Positions 8,031 to 16,335 of a stretch of DNA of 64,000 bases are shown in pieces (position 1 is the first letter of the stretch; each line of letters begins with the position of its first letter). The notes beneath the pieces were generated by a model. The model was not told the origin of the DNA, searched no databases, and saw only the letters and a list, made by a program, of their open reading frames with translations. The DNA comes from Actinomadura hibisca NBRC 15177 (lineage in GTDB: Bacteria; Actinomycetota; Actinomycetes; Streptosporangiales; Streptosporangiaceae), in the NCBI RefSeq assembly GCF_001552635.1, contig NZ_BCRO01000022.1, positions 62,001 to 126,000 of the forward strand. The letters run 5' to 3'. The position numbers and the translations under genes were made by a program.

Positions 8031-9050
8031 GTGACCGCGGATCTCAAGCTCGGCATCAACGTCGGCTACTGGCAGCGCGACCCCGACGACCAGACCGACA
8101 CGGTGCTGGCCGCCGAGCGCCTGGGCTACCACGCGGTCTTCACCGCCGAGGCGTACGGCTCGGACGCGTTCACGCCGCTGGCCTGGTACGCCGCCCGCAC
8201 CTCCACGATCAAGCTGGGCACCGCCGTGACGCAGATGTCGGCGCGCACCCCCGCCGCGACCGCGATGCACGCGCTGACGCTCGACGCGCTGTCGGGCGGC
8301 CGGATGATCCTCGGCCTGGGCGCGTCCGGCCCGCAGGTGGTGGAGGGCTGGTACGGGCAGCCGTTCCCCAAGCCGCTGGCGCGCACCCGCGAGTACCTCG
8401 ACATCGTGCGCCAGGTGTGGCGGCGCGAGGAACCGGTGAGCAGCGACGGGCCGCACTACCCGCTGCCGTACCCGGGCGGCGCGGGCCTCGGCAAGCCGCT
8501 GAAGTCGATCGTGCATCCGCTGCGCCCGGAGATCCCCGTCTACCTCGGCGCGGAGGGGCCGAAGAACGTCGCGCTGGCCGCCGAGATCACCCAGGGCTGG
8601 TTGCCGCTGTTCGTGGACCCGTCGCAGATCGAGCCGGTGTTCGGCGGCTCGCTGGCGGGCCGCGCGCCCGGCTTCGAGATCGCCGCGACCGTCACCACGA
8701 TCGTGACCGACGACCTGGCGTCCGCCCTGGAGTTCGCCAAGATCCCGCTGGCGTTCTACATCGGCGGCATGGGCGCCAAGGACCGCAACTTCCACCTCGA
8801 CATGATCGGCCGCCTGGGCTACGCCGAGCAGGCGTCGCGCGTGCAGGAGCTGTTCCTGTCCGGCGACCGCGCGGCCGCGGTGAAGGCCGTCCCGGACGAG
8901 CTGGCCGACTCGATCTCGCTGCTGGGGCCGATCGGGCGGATCAGGGAGCGGCTGCAACTGTGGCGCGACAGCCCGGTGACGACGCTGCTGCTGGCGGGCG
9001 TGCGCGACGAGCCGACGCTGCGCGAGCTGCGCGACGCCGTCCTCGGCTGA
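8031..9050 (+). CDS. LLM-class F420-dependent oxidoreductase
   Basis: 339 residues, a luciferase-like TIM barrel. It starts LKLGINVGYW and carries FTAEAYGSDAFTPLAW, LGLGASGPQVVEGWYGQPF and LGAEGPKNVALAAEI. From memory, these segments closely resemble mycobacterial Rv3520c-type proteins, which belong to the KstR (cholesterol/lipid) regulon. The reaction would use reduced or oxidised F420 on an unidentified, probably lipid-derived substrate. The GTG start is used. The KstR-like palindrome just upstream supports the assignment. It is a single-gene unit followed by a TPP enzyme gene after 105 bp. Confidence 0.88.
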   Translation: MTADLKLGINVGYWQRDPDDQTDTVLAAERLGYHAVFTAEAYGSDAFTPLAWYAARTSTIKLGTAVTQMSARTPAATAMHALTLDALSGGRMILGLGASGPQVVEGWYGQPFPKPLARTREYLDIVRQVWRREEPVSSDGPHYPLPYPGGAGLGKPLKSIVHPLRPEIPVYLGAEGPKNVALAAEITQGWLPLFVDPSQIEPVFGGSLAGRAPGFEIAATVTTIVTDDLASALEFAKIPLAFYIGGMGAKDRNFHLDMIGRLGYAEQASRVQELFLSGDRAAAVKAVPDELADSISLLGPIGRIRERLQLWRDSPVTTLLLAGVRDEPTLRELRDAVLG

Positions 9051-9155
9051 TCATGTGAGGCGTGCCACCCGGCCCGGCGGAATGCCATCCAGGGCCCGGA
9101 CGCTGCACGGGGTGTCCGGACCTCACCCCCACCGCGACCGGAAAAAGGACACGTC

Positions 9156-10820
9156 ATGTCTGTGCCGTCCACCTCCCAAGCCGACGCCGCACGCCTGCTC
9201 GTCCGCACCCTGGAGGCCGAGGGCGTCGAGTACGTCTTCGGCATCCCGGGCGAGGAGAACATCCACTTCGTGGACGCGCTGAACGACTCCTCGATCCGGT
9301 ACGTGCTGGTGCGCCACGAGCAGGGCGCGGCGTTCATGGCCGAGATCTACGGGCGGCTCACCGGCAAGGCCGGGGTCGCCTCCGCCACGCTCGGGCCGGG
9401 CGCGATCAACCTCCAGCTCGGCGTCGCCGACGCCACCACCAACTCCACGCCGGTGGTCGCCATCTCCGCGCAGGTCGGGCTGGACCGCATCTACAAGGAG
9501 TCGCACCAGATCGTGGACCTGGTGTCGTTGTTCCGGCCGATCACCAAGTGGGCCGAGCTGGCGCCGACCGCCGAGGCGCTGCCGGAGATGGTGCGCAAGG
9601 CGTTCAAGACGGCGCAGACCGAGCGGCCCGGCGCGGTGTACCTGGCGATCCCCGAGGACGTGGAGGCCGCGCCGGTCTCCCCCGACCTGAAGCCGCTGCC
9701 GCGCAACGTCGTGCGGCCGCAGGAGCCGTCGCCCGCGCAGATCGCGCGCGCCGCCGACGTGCTGGCGCTCGCGCGGCAGCCGATCGTGCTGGCCGGGCAC
9801 GGCGCGACGCGGGCCGGGGCGAGCGAGGCGCTGGTGCACTTCGCCGAGAAGCTGGGCCTGCCGGTCGCCACGACCTTCAACGGCAAGGGCGTGTTCCCCG
9901 ACGACCACCGCAACGCGCTCGGCGCGGTCGGGTTCATGCGGCACGATTACGTGAACTTCGGGTTCGACGAGGCCGACGTGCTGATCGCGGTCGGCTACGA
10001 GCTCCAGGAGTTCGACCCCGTCAAGATCAACCCGCACGCCGACAAGAAGATCATCCACATCCACCAGTTCCCCGCCGAGGTGGACGACCACTACCCGGTC
10101 GAGGTGGGCGTGCAGGGCGACATCTCCCGCTCGTTGCGCCAGCTCGCCGACGCGGTGCACCGGCGCTTCGACACCGCGCACGGCGAGAAGATCCGCCGCC
10201 TGATCCAGCAGGACCTGGCCGAGGGCCGCACCGACGACGGGTTCCCGCTGTCGCCGCGCCGCGTCGTCGCCGACATCCGCGAGGCGATGGACCGCTCGGA
10301 CATCGTGCTGGCCGACACCGGCGCCGTCAAAATGTGGATGGCGCGCATGTACCCGACCTACGAGCCGAACACGCTGCTGGTGTCCAACGGCCTGTCCTCG
10401 ATGGGCTTCGCGGTCCCGGGCGCGCTGGCGGCCAAGCTCGCCCGGCCCGATCGCAAGGTGCTGGCGGCGACCGGCGACGGCGCGTTCCTGATGAACTCGC
10501 AGGAGCTGGAGACCGCCGTCCGCGAGAACATCCCGATCACGGTGCTGGTGTGGCAGGACGACGCCTACGGCCTGATCGAGTGGAAGATGCAGATGGAGCT
10601 GGGCCGCAGCTCGCACGTGAAGTTCGGCGGCATCGACTTCGTGAAGTACGCCGAGAGCCTGGGCGCGCACGGCCACCGGGTGACCTCGGCCGACGAGCTG
10701 CTGCCGACGCTGCACAAGGCGCTGGCCGAGAACGGCGTCTCGGTGGTGGCGGTGCCGGTGGACTACTCCCACAACCTGCGCCTCACCGACCGCCTGGGCG
10801 AACTGACCGGCCCGTTCTGA
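9156..10820 (+). CDS. Acetolactate synthase-like TPP-dependent enzyme, large subunit
   Basis: 554 residues with the three pyruvate-oxidase-type domains. The N-terminal pyrimidine-binding domain has catalytic Glu in VRHEQGAAFMA and FGIPGEENIHF. A central domain follows, then a C-terminal pyrophosphate-binding domain beginning GDGAFLMNS. The usual NN of the GDG-(X)n-NN motif is replaced by QDD (VLVWQDDAYGLIEWK), as in catabolic AlsS-like proteins. The end VDYSHN is also AlsS-like. AAGGA precedes the ATG. No small regulatory subunit is adjacent, so a catabolic (acetoin-type) or related carboligase role is more likely than branched-chain amino-acid synthesis. Confidence 0.85.
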   Translation: MSVPSTSQADAARLLVRTLEAEGVEYVFGIPGEENIHFVDALNDSSIRYVLVRHEQGAAFMAEIYGRLTGKAGVASATLGPGAINLQLGVADATTNSTPVVAISAQVGLDRIYKESHQIVDLVSLFRPITKWAELAPTAEALPEMVRKAFKTAQTERPGAVYLAIPEDVEAAPVSPDLKPLPRNVVRPQEPSPAQIARAADVLALARQPIVLAGHGATRAGASEALVHFAEKLGLPVATTFNGKGVFPDDHRNALGAVGFMRHDYVNFGFDEADVLIAVGYELQEFDPVKINPHADKKIIHIHQFPAEVDDHYPVEVGVQGDISRSLRQLADAVHRRFDTAHGEKIRRLIQQDLAEGRTDDGFPLSPRRVVADIREAMDRSDIVLADTGAVKMWMARMYPTYEPNTLLVSNGLSSMGFAVPGALAAKLARPDRKVLAATGDGAFLMNSQELETAVRENIPITVLVWQDDAYGLIEWKMQMELGRSSHVKFGGIDFVKYAESLGAHGHRVTSADELLPTLHKALAENGVSVVAVPVDYSHNLRLTDRLGELTGPF

Positions 10821-10871
10821 GCACGACACTGACAGGTTGACCGCCTCCCGGCGTGTGACGATCCTGCGGGG

Positions 10872-11195
10872 ATGAGCCAGTCGTTTCCGCCCTACCGCGA
10901 CTATCTGGATGAGGCAGAACGGGGCACCGCTCCGGAAGTCGTGCCGGTAGGCGAGCCCACCCCTGGACGCGGCACCGTCTTCGTGCAGAAGTTCTCTGAC
11001 GGGACCTGGCACGGGTCCTGGCAGGAGAACTACGAGGTCCCTCGCGAAGACGGTGCCGTGGCCGGCGTAGCGGACTGCGAAGGAACCGAGGGGGAAGTGT
11101 TGCGCTGGGCGCGCTCGCGGCCTGCCGCCCGATTCCTGATCTTCTCTGTTCCGGACGGCGATTACGTTCCGCTGGCCGGCGTTGAGGACGACTGA
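10872..11195 (+). CDS. Hypothetical protein, 107 aa
   Basis: No family recognised. Soluble, acidic, without signal peptide or membrane segment. It has a central aromatic stretch, FSDGTWHGSWQENYEV, that looks like beta structure. A GCGGGG stretch sits just before the ATG. It stands alone, 51 bp after the acetolactate-synthase-like gene and convergent with the aldo/keto reductase. Confidence 0.6.
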   Translation: MSQSFPPYRDYLDEAERGTAPEVVPVGEPTPGRGTVFVQKFSDGTWHGSWQENYEVPREDGAVAGVADCEGTEGEVLRWARSRPAARFLIFSVPDGDYVPLAGVEDD

Positions 11196-11217
11196 GTCCA
11201 CAACACCTAAGGGCGCG

Positions 11218-12171
11218 TCAGCGGTCGTCCAGGCGGTCGATCGCCGTGCCGAACGCCGCGTCCGCGCTGTCGATGAAGTCGGCCGGGAAGCCCCGCTCGA
11301 AGCCGGTCGCCGCGTCCAGGCGCTGCACCGCCTCCGCCGGGAGCGCCAGGTCGAGCGCGCCCAGATTTTCGGTGATCTGCTCGGCGCGGCTGCTGCCCAG
11401 GATCGGCAGGACGGCGCGGGACCGCCCGCGCAGCCAGGCGATCGCCACCTGCGCCTGGCTGGTCCCGGTCTGCTCGGCGATCTCCGCCAGCACGCCGACG
11501 ACCTTGGCCTGCCGCTCGTCCAGCGGGTGTCCGGCCTTGCCCGCCAGGACGCCGTGGGCGAGCGGGCTCCAGGCGGCCACGCTCAGGCCCAGGTGCTCGG
11601 CCATGGGGAGCAGTTCGCGCTCGATGTCGCGTTCGAGGGGGTTGTAGGGCACCTGGAGGGCGGCGAACGGCGTCCAGTCGCGCCACTCGGCCAGGGTGTT
11701 GGCACGGGCGACCACCCAGGCGGGCGCGTCCGAGATGCCGACGTAGAGGATCTTGCCCGCGCGGACGGCGTCGTCCAGCGCGCGCATCATCTCCTCGATC
11801 GGGGTGCGGCGGTCCCAGATGTGCGCCCAGTAGAGGTCGATGTAGTCGGTACCGAGGCGGCGCAGGCTGGCGTCCAGCGCGCGGGCCAGGTTCTTGCGGT
11901 GGTTGCCCGCCGCGTTCAGGTCGGCGGCGTCGCGGGTGCAGGTGTACTTGGTGGCGAGGACGAAGCGGTCGCGCCGCCCTTTGAGGGCGGCTCCCACCAG
12001 CTCCTCACTGCGTCCGTCGCCGTACATGTCGGCGGTGTCGATGACGTTGCCGCCGGCCTCGTCGTAGACGTCGATGATGCTGCGGGCCTGCTCTTCTTCG
12101 CCGAAGCGCATCGCGCCGAGGAACACCTCGGAGACGCGCAGGCCGGTGTTTCCCAGCAGTCGGTAACGCAA
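11218..12171 (-). CDS. Aldo/keto reductase
   Basis: NAD(P)H-dependent reductase of carbonyls, a TIM barrel of 317 residues (normal length). It starts MRYRLLGNTGLRVSEVFLG. The catalytic Asp-Tyr pair is in DTADMYGDGRSEE, the Lys in VLATKYT and the His in DLYWAHIWD. A cofactor segment reads LGSSRAEQITENL. The TTG start is preceded by AGGAG. It lies 11 bp downstream of a TetR gene in the same direction, so expression probably follows that regulator and its operator at 12818-12833. Confidence 0.92.
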   Translation of the reverse strand: MRYRLLGNTGLRVSEVFLGAMRFGEEEQARSIIDVYDEAGGNVIDTADMYGDGRSEELVGAALKGRRDRFVLATKYTCTRDAADLNAAGNHRKNLARALDASLRRLGTDYIDLYWAHIWDRRTPIEEMMRALDDAVRAGKILYVGISDAPAWVVARANTLAEWRDWTPFAALQVPYNPLERDIERELLPMAEHLGLSVAAWSPLAHGVLAGKAGHPLDERQAKVVGVLAEIAEQTGTSQAQVAIAWLRGRSRAVLPILGSSRAEQITENLGALDLALPAEAVQRLDAATGFERGFPADFIDSADAAFGTAIDRLDDR

Positions 12172-12182
12172 GGGGGCTCCTC

Positions 12183-12785
12183 TTATCGGGCGTGGCCGTA
12201 CAGGAAGGTGTGCACTCCGGCGACGACGGCGGCGTCGGTCTCCTCCGGCGTCGCGCCCGAGGGCAGCGAGGGGTTGACGACGCTGACGAGCATCATCAGC
12301 TGCAGAGCCGAGCGTTCGGCGTCATCGACGGTCAGCAGTCCCTCGTCGGCCATGCGCCGCAGGTGCGCGGCCATCTCGCGGCGCACCCGGAGCGGCCCGT
12401 CGCGCTGCCAGCTCGCGACGACGTCGGCCGGGATGTGCGCGATCTCGGTGTTGACCTGCCGCACCAGGGCGGTGTGCTCGGCGAACTGGGGCATCGGGCG
12501 CACCCAGTCACGGCCGAACGCGACCAGGTCCCGTTCCAGATCCACGATCTTGTGGAGGTGACGGTCGATGACGGCGATCTGCGCCTCGGCGACACGGGCG
12601 GTGCTGGCCTCGATGGCGGCCTGGAAGAGGGCGGCCTTGTCGGCGAAGTGGTTGTAGATGGTGCGGGTGGAGACGCCTGCTTCGGCGGCGATGGCGTCGA
12701 TCCCGGCGCGGGTGTAGCCGTCGCGCGCGAACACCGCGAGCGCCCCGGCCAGGATCGCCGCACGCTTGTCGCCACGTGGGGGCAT
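12183..12785 (-). CDS. TetR-family transcriptional regulator
   Basis: 200 residues with an N-terminal helix-turn-helix (about residues 6-52): FARDGYTRAGIDAIAAEAG followed by TRTIYNHFADKAALF. The C-terminal half resembles AefR-like TetR C domains. First gene of a two-gene unit with the aldo/keto reductase. A perfect palindrome lies 33 bp upstream of its ATG, suggesting autorepression. Confidence 0.93.
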   Translation of the reverse strand: MPPRGDKRAAILAGALAVFARDGYTRAGIDAIAAEAGVSTRTIYNHFADKAALFQAAIEASTARVAEAQIAVIDRHLHKIVDLERDLVAFGRDWVRPMPQFAEHTALVRQVNTEIAHIPADVVASWQRDGPLRVRREMAAHLRRMADEGLLTVDDAERSALQLMMLVSVVNPSLPSGATPEETDAAVVAGVHTFLYGHAR

Positions 12786-12817
12786 CGGTCTCCTCGTGCC
12801 ATCGGCGTTGCACTTTT

Positions 12818-12833
12818 TACAACGTCCGTTGTA
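12818..12833. promoter_or_regulatory. Perfect palindrome, candidate TetR operator
   Basis: TACAACG-TC-CGTTGTA, a 7+7 perfect inverted repeat, lies in the otherwise GC-rich leader 33 bp upstream of the TetR/aldo-keto reductase operon. Spacing and form are typical of TetR autoregulatory sites. Confidence 0.7.
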
Positions 12834-12854
12834 CTTTAGCCCGTTCCCGCCAGA

Positions 12855-13823
12855 TCAGTCGAGCAGGCGCGCCTCCACCTCCGGGTCGAGGCCGACGGCC
12901 GGGCGGTCGGAGCGTTGCGGGGCCGTGCCGCCGATGCCCTGCAACCAGGTCCAGGTGTCGGCGACGGTCTCCTGGACGGGACGGCAGCGCAGGCCGCTGG
13001 CCAGGGCTTTCGCGACGTTCGCCTGGTGCATGAAGTCGTGGTCCTCGCCCGGCGGGAGCCAGACGGGGAGGTCGATCCACGGCTGGACGCCCGCCGCGAG
13101 GATCTTCTCGGCGTCGGTCCAGCACAGCTCGGCGTCCCCGCCGGTGACGGCGACGCACGCTTCCAGCAGCGTTTCCATGGTGGCGTGGCCGGACGGGCTG
13201 ACGAGGTCGTAGGGACCGTCGAGGCCCTGCTCGATGGCGTCCAAAGTCCAGACGGCCAGGTCGCGCGCGTCGATGTACTGCAGGGCCAGATCGCGCGGGC
13301 CGGGAGCCAGAACCTCGCCGCCGCGCGCCATCCGGTTGAGCCACCAAGGCAGGCGGCCGATGTTCTCGTAGGGGCCGAGGATGAGCCCGGCGCGCACGAG
13401 GAGCGTCCGGTCGCCGAACACCTCCAACGCCGCGAGTTCTCCGCCGCGCTTGTCCTCGGCGTAACCACCGGACCCGGCCTCCACGACCGGGGCGTCCTCG
13501 GCCAGTTCGGGGGCGGCCGGGTAGGCGTAGACCGAGCGGCTGGAGATGTAGGCGTACCGTCCCACGCGGCCGTCCAGGAAGCGGGCCGCGCCCGCGACCA
13601 CCTGGGGATCAGCCGACCAGGTGTCGACGACGGCGTCCCACTCGCCCTCCTTGAGGGCCGCCAGGCCGCCTTCCTCGGTGCGCTGGCCCAGCAGCGAGGC
13701 CGTGCCGGCGGGAGGTTCGTTGCGCCCGCGATGGAAGACTGTCACCTCCCAGCCACGTGCCACGGCGTCTTCGGCGACGGCCCGCCCGACGAACTCGGTA
13801 CCACCCAAGATCAGAAGTCTCAT
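12855..13823 (-). CDS. NAD-dependent epimerase/dehydratase family protein
   Basis: 322 residues, extended SDR fold. The N-terminal Rossmann motif is LILGGTEFVGRAVAE, a GGTxFVG variant typical of the 'reductase/isoflavone-like' atypical SDRs. ISSRSVYAYP holds the Ser and Tyr region. The catalytic YxxxK is seen as YAEDKRGGE. Start ATG at 13823; the frame stays open upstream, but only this start gives the complete Rossmann N-terminus. The substrate is unknown. It follows the methyltransferase by 61 bp on the same strand. Confidence 0.85.
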   Translation of the reverse strand: MRLLILGGTEFVGRAVAEDAVARGWEVTVFHRGRNEPPAGTASLLGQRTEEGGLAALKEGEWDAVVDTWSADPQVVAGAARFLDGRVGRYAYISSRSVYAYPAAPELAEDAPVVEAGSGGYAEDKRGGELAALEVFGDRTLLVRAGLILGPYENIGRLPWWLNRMARGGEVLAPGPRDLALQYIDARDLAVWTLDAIEQGLDGPYDLVSPSGHATMETLLEACVAVTGGDAELCWTDAEKILAAGVQPWIDLPVWLPPGEDHDFMHQANVAKALASGLRCRPVQETVADTWTWLQGIGGTAPQRSDRPAVGLDPEVEARLLD

Positions 13824-13884
13824 ACCGCCGACTCTGCCCGCCGCCGTCCCGGACCGGCACCCCCGCACGCTGACAGCGGAATCG

Positions 13885-14676
13885 TCAGGCGCGGCAGACG
13901 ATCTCGCCGTGCAGGACGGAGAACCAGCCGTCGTCGGCCGCCGCCCACGCCTTCCAGCCCGCGTAGCAGCGCTCCAGGTCCGCGCGCGTCGCGTGGCCGC
14001 CGGACACGGCGTGCTCGGCGACCGACGAGCGGACCAGCCGGCCGCCCCACGACTCGCTCCACCATTCGCGCTCCTCGGGCGTGCTGTAACACCAGACGGA
14101 CGCCGACGACGTGACGTCGGAGAACCCGGCCGCGCGCGCCCAGGAGGACAACCGCCGCCCGGCGTCGGGCTCGCCGCCGTTACCGCGCGCCACGTTGTAG
14201 TAGATGGGCCGCCAGTCATCCATACCGGGCGGGCTGGGGTACCAGACCATGCCGCCGAAGTCGGCCTCGCGCGCGGCGACGACACCGCCGGGCTTGCAGA
14301 CGCGGCGCATCTCGCGCAGGGCCTGGACGGGATCGGCGACGTGTTGCAGGACCTGGTGGGCGTGGACGATGTCGAAGGCGGCGTCGGGAAAGTCCAAGGC
14401 GTGGACGTCGGCGGTGGCGAAGGTGACGTTGTCCAGGTGGGCGGTGGCCTTGGCGGCTTCGGCCAGGACGGATTCGGCGGCGTCCACGGCGGTGACGGGG
14501 CCGGGCGCGACGCGTTCGGCCAGCCCGGCGGTGATGGTGCCGGGTCCGCAACCGACGTCCAGGACGGCGGCGCCGGGTTGCAGATAGGGAATCAGGTAGG
14601 CGGCGGAGTTCTCGACGGTGCGCCACTGGTGGGAGCTCAGGACGGTCTGGTGGTGGCCGTGAGTGTAGGAGGACAT
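13885..14676 (-). CDS. Class I SAM-dependent methyltransferase
   Basis: 263 residues. Motif I is VLDVGCGPGTITAGLA, motif II VTAVDAAES, and the post-motif region HAHQVLQHVADPVQALREM resembles UbiE/Coq5-type enzymes. The C-terminal part is specific to an actinomycete subgroup of unknown substrate. I chose the ATG at 14676, which has GAGGTGAT four bases upstream, rather than the GTG three codons earlier that forms part of that ribosome site. It is divergent from the beta-lactamase-like gene. Confidence 0.9.
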   Translation of the reverse strand: MSSYTHGHHQTVLSSHQWRTVENSAAYLIPYLQPGAAVLDVGCGPGTITAGLAERVAPGPVTAVDAAESVLAEAAKATAHLDNVTFATADVHALDFPDAAFDIVHAHQVLQHVADPVQALREMRRVCKPGGVVAAREADFGGMVWYPSPPGMDDWRPIYYNVARGNGGEPDAGRRLSSWARAAGFSDVTSSASVWCYSTPEEREWWSESWGGRLVRSSVAEHAVSGGHATRADLERCYAGWKAWAAADDGWFSVLHGEIVCRA

Positions 14677-14731
14677 CGGGATCACCTCTCGGTTGAGGGG
14701 GATGGTGCCGTGCTCCCGACCCTAGACCGCT

Positions 14732-14768
14732 TTCTCATAGATTGAGAAGTGAATCTTGCTATATGAGA
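14732..14768. promoter_or_regulatory. Repeated TCTCA half-sites between divergent genes
   Basis: TTCTCA (14732-14737) and TGAGAA (14743-14748) form an inverted repeat. A further TATGAGA (14762-14768) pairs with TCTCATA (14733-14739). These AT-rich sites lie between the methyltransferase and the serine hydrolase and may bind a shared regulator. Confidence 0.35.
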
Positions 14769-15421
14769 CAAGCGTTGTTGTGCACGACCTGCGCACCGGC
14801 GAGACCCGCATGTCGGGCGGGACGCTGGAGGTGGCGGCGGCCAGCACCGTCAAGGTGGACATCCTCGTCGCACTCCTGCGCGCCGGGCCGCTCTCCCCCG
14901 CCGAACAGGACGCGGCCGCACGCATGATCCAGACCAGCGACAACGAGGCGGCCACGACCTTCTGGACCAAACTCGGCGGTGCACCGGGCCTGGCCCGCGC
15001 CCTAAAGGAACTGGACCTGCGGGAGACGACCCCGAACCCGGCCTGGGGAAAGACGACGACAACAGCCGCCGACCGGATACGCCTGCTGCAAGCACTGGCC
15101 TCACCCGACCTGCCGGAAGAACACCGGTCGTACGTGTGGACACTGATGTCGCAAGTGCGGCCCGACCAACATTGGGGCATCAGCGCAGCCGCCGAACCGG
15201 GCGATGCCGTTGCGCTCAAGAACGGCTGGATGCCCCGCGACGCCGAGAAAGGCGCGTGGACGGTCAACAGCTTCGGCCGCGTCACGGGCCCGGACCAAGA
15301 TGTGTTGATCGCAGCGGTCTCGCGCGGCCACCGCACATTGGCCGACGGCATCGCCGCGCTGGAAAAAGCCGTGCGGAACGCAAAAGCCCGTAGGGAAGCA
15401 TGGCTTCCCCACGGGCGTTGA
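14756..15421 (+). CDS. Class A beta-lactamase-like serine hydrolase, short form
   Basis: 221 residues, shorter than the usual ~290, starting at a TTG directly after an in-frame TGA, so no signal peptide can be encoded upstream. The active-site motifs are present: S-T-V-K (residues 30-33), S-D-N (61-63), E-T-T-P-N (90-94, like E166...N170 of class A enzymes) and K-N-G (155-157, replacing KTG). It may be a cytoplasmic or leaderless transpeptidase-like hydrolase; true beta-lactamase activity is doubtful without export. Its last codons run into the hairpin at 15386-15416. Confidence 0.75.
   Translation: MLYETSVVVHDLRTGETRMSGGTLEVAAASTVKVDILVALLRAGPLSPAEQDAAARMIQTSDNEAATTFWTKLGGAPGLARALKELDLRETTPNPAWGKTTTTAADRIRLLQALASPDLPEEHRSYVWTLMSQVRPDQHWGISAAAEPGDAVALKNGWMPRDAEKGAWTVNSFGRVTGPDQDVLIAAVSRGHRTLADGIAALEKAVRNAKARREAWLPHGR
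15386..15416 (-). terminator. Hairpin terminator between convergent genes
   Basis: GCCCGT-a-GGGAAGC (from 15386) pairs with GGCTTCCC-c-ACGGGC (to 15416). On the minus strand it is followed by TTTT, so it fits termination of the 68-aa gene at 15430. It overlaps the last codons of the plus-strand hydrolase. Confidence 0.65.
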
Positions 15422-15429
15422 AAACTGCG

Positions 15430-15636
15430 TCAGGCCGCGAGCGCGACCCGGGAACCCGTCACCGCCAGCGGGACGCTCATGGTGTCCACGCCGGTGAGGG
15501 CGCCGGGGGCCGGGTGCGGCTCGTCGGTGTAGGCGTTGAGGGCCAGGCCGGTCAGCTCGCCGATCCAGGGCTGGACCAGGGTGCGCTCGGCGGGGCCGTG
15601 CAGGTTCGGGTGGGTGAGGTGGAACGTGGCGTGCAT
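15430..15636 (-). CDS. Small hypothetical protein, 68 aa
   Basis: Starts MHATFHLTHPNLHG with GGGGAG upstream of the ATG. Contains IGELTGLALNAYTDEPHPAP. No signal peptide or known domain; function unknown. The good ribosome site and a terminator immediately downstream argue for a real gene. A 154-bp gap separates it from the GNAT gene. Confidence 0.55.
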   Translation of the reverse strand: MHATFHLTHPNLHGPAERTLVQPWIGELTGLALNAYTDEPHPAPGALTGVDTMSVPLAVTGSRVALAA

Positions 15637-15772
15637 TGGCCGCTCCCCTTTCGTCATCCGGCAGTCCGGTCGCGCCGGCCGGACGTACCCGGTGGTACGC
15701 ATCGAACAAGCTCCCCGGTTCGACGCGTATTTCGTGACGTCTCCCACGTCACGAGAACAACGTATGCACCGC

Positions 15773-15796
15773 CTCTGACATTTTCCGGCGTCAGAG
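15773..15796 (-). terminator. Weak hairpin at the 3' end of the GNAT gene
   Basis: CTCTGAC (15773-15779) pairs with GTCAGAG (15790-15796) around a 10-nt loop. It overlaps the stop codon of the acetyltransferase gene. A short stem; a terminator role is only plausible. Confidence 0.4.
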
Positions 15797-16279
15797 CAGG
15801 CGGTACATGATGTGCAGTCCGATATAGCCGTGGACGGGGTGCCGAAACCCCTCGGGGAGGGTGGCGACGATCTCCATGCCGAGCGAGCGCCACAGGTGGA
15901 CCGCCCGCTCGTTGGTCTCCACGACCGCGTTGAACTGCATCGCGCGGTAGCCGTCGGCGCGCGCCTGCTGGAAGATGTGCTCGCCCAGGGCGCGCCCCAC
16001 GCCGCGTCCGGCGTGCGCCGGGTCGACCATGAAGCTCGCGCTGGCGATGTGCGAGGCGGGCCCCATGTGGTTGGCGACGAGGTTGGCGGTACCGAGGACA
16101 GTGCCGTCATCGTCCACGGCGACGACGGTGCGCCCGGGAGGCGGCACCATCCAGAATTGCCTGGCCTGCTCTTCACTGACGTCGCGCGGCCAGGAGAAGG
16201 TCTCCCCGGCGGCGACGATCTCGCGCTGGAACGGCCAGATGGCGGCCCAATCGGCCGCGGTGGCCGTTCTGATCTTCAT
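15791..16279 (-). CDS. GNAT-family N-acetyltransferase
   Basis: 162 residues, a complete GNAT domain. It starts MKIRTATAADWAAIW, has the acetyl-CoA binding motif VDPAHAGRGVGRALGEHIF (motif A), and ends with NERAVHLWRSLGMEIVATLP (motif B). It resembles phosphinothricin/L-amino-acid acetyltransferase-like proteins, but the substrate is not certain. The frame is open upstream; the ATG at 16279 gives the family-typical N-terminus. Confidence 0.88.
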   Translation of the reverse strand: MKIRTATAADWAAIWPFQREIVAAGETFSWPRDVSEEQARQFWMVPPPGRTVVAVDDDGTVLGTANLVANHMGPASHIASASFMVDPAHAGRGVGRALGEHIFQQARADGYRAMQFNAVVETNERAVHLWRSLGMEIVATLPEGFRHPVHGYIGLHIMYRLL

Positions 16280-16335
16280 GCCGCCCAGCATGGCGTGGTC
16301 CGCGCGGGAAGCGCGACCGGTTTTCCGTCCGCCCC

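Noticed and set aside
9050..9155. Possible thiamine riboswitch before the TPP-dependent enzyme, because of ACGGGGTGTCC and nearby pairing
   Set aside because: The conserved CTGAGA and ACCTGATCTGG-type parts of the thiamine riboswitch are absent.
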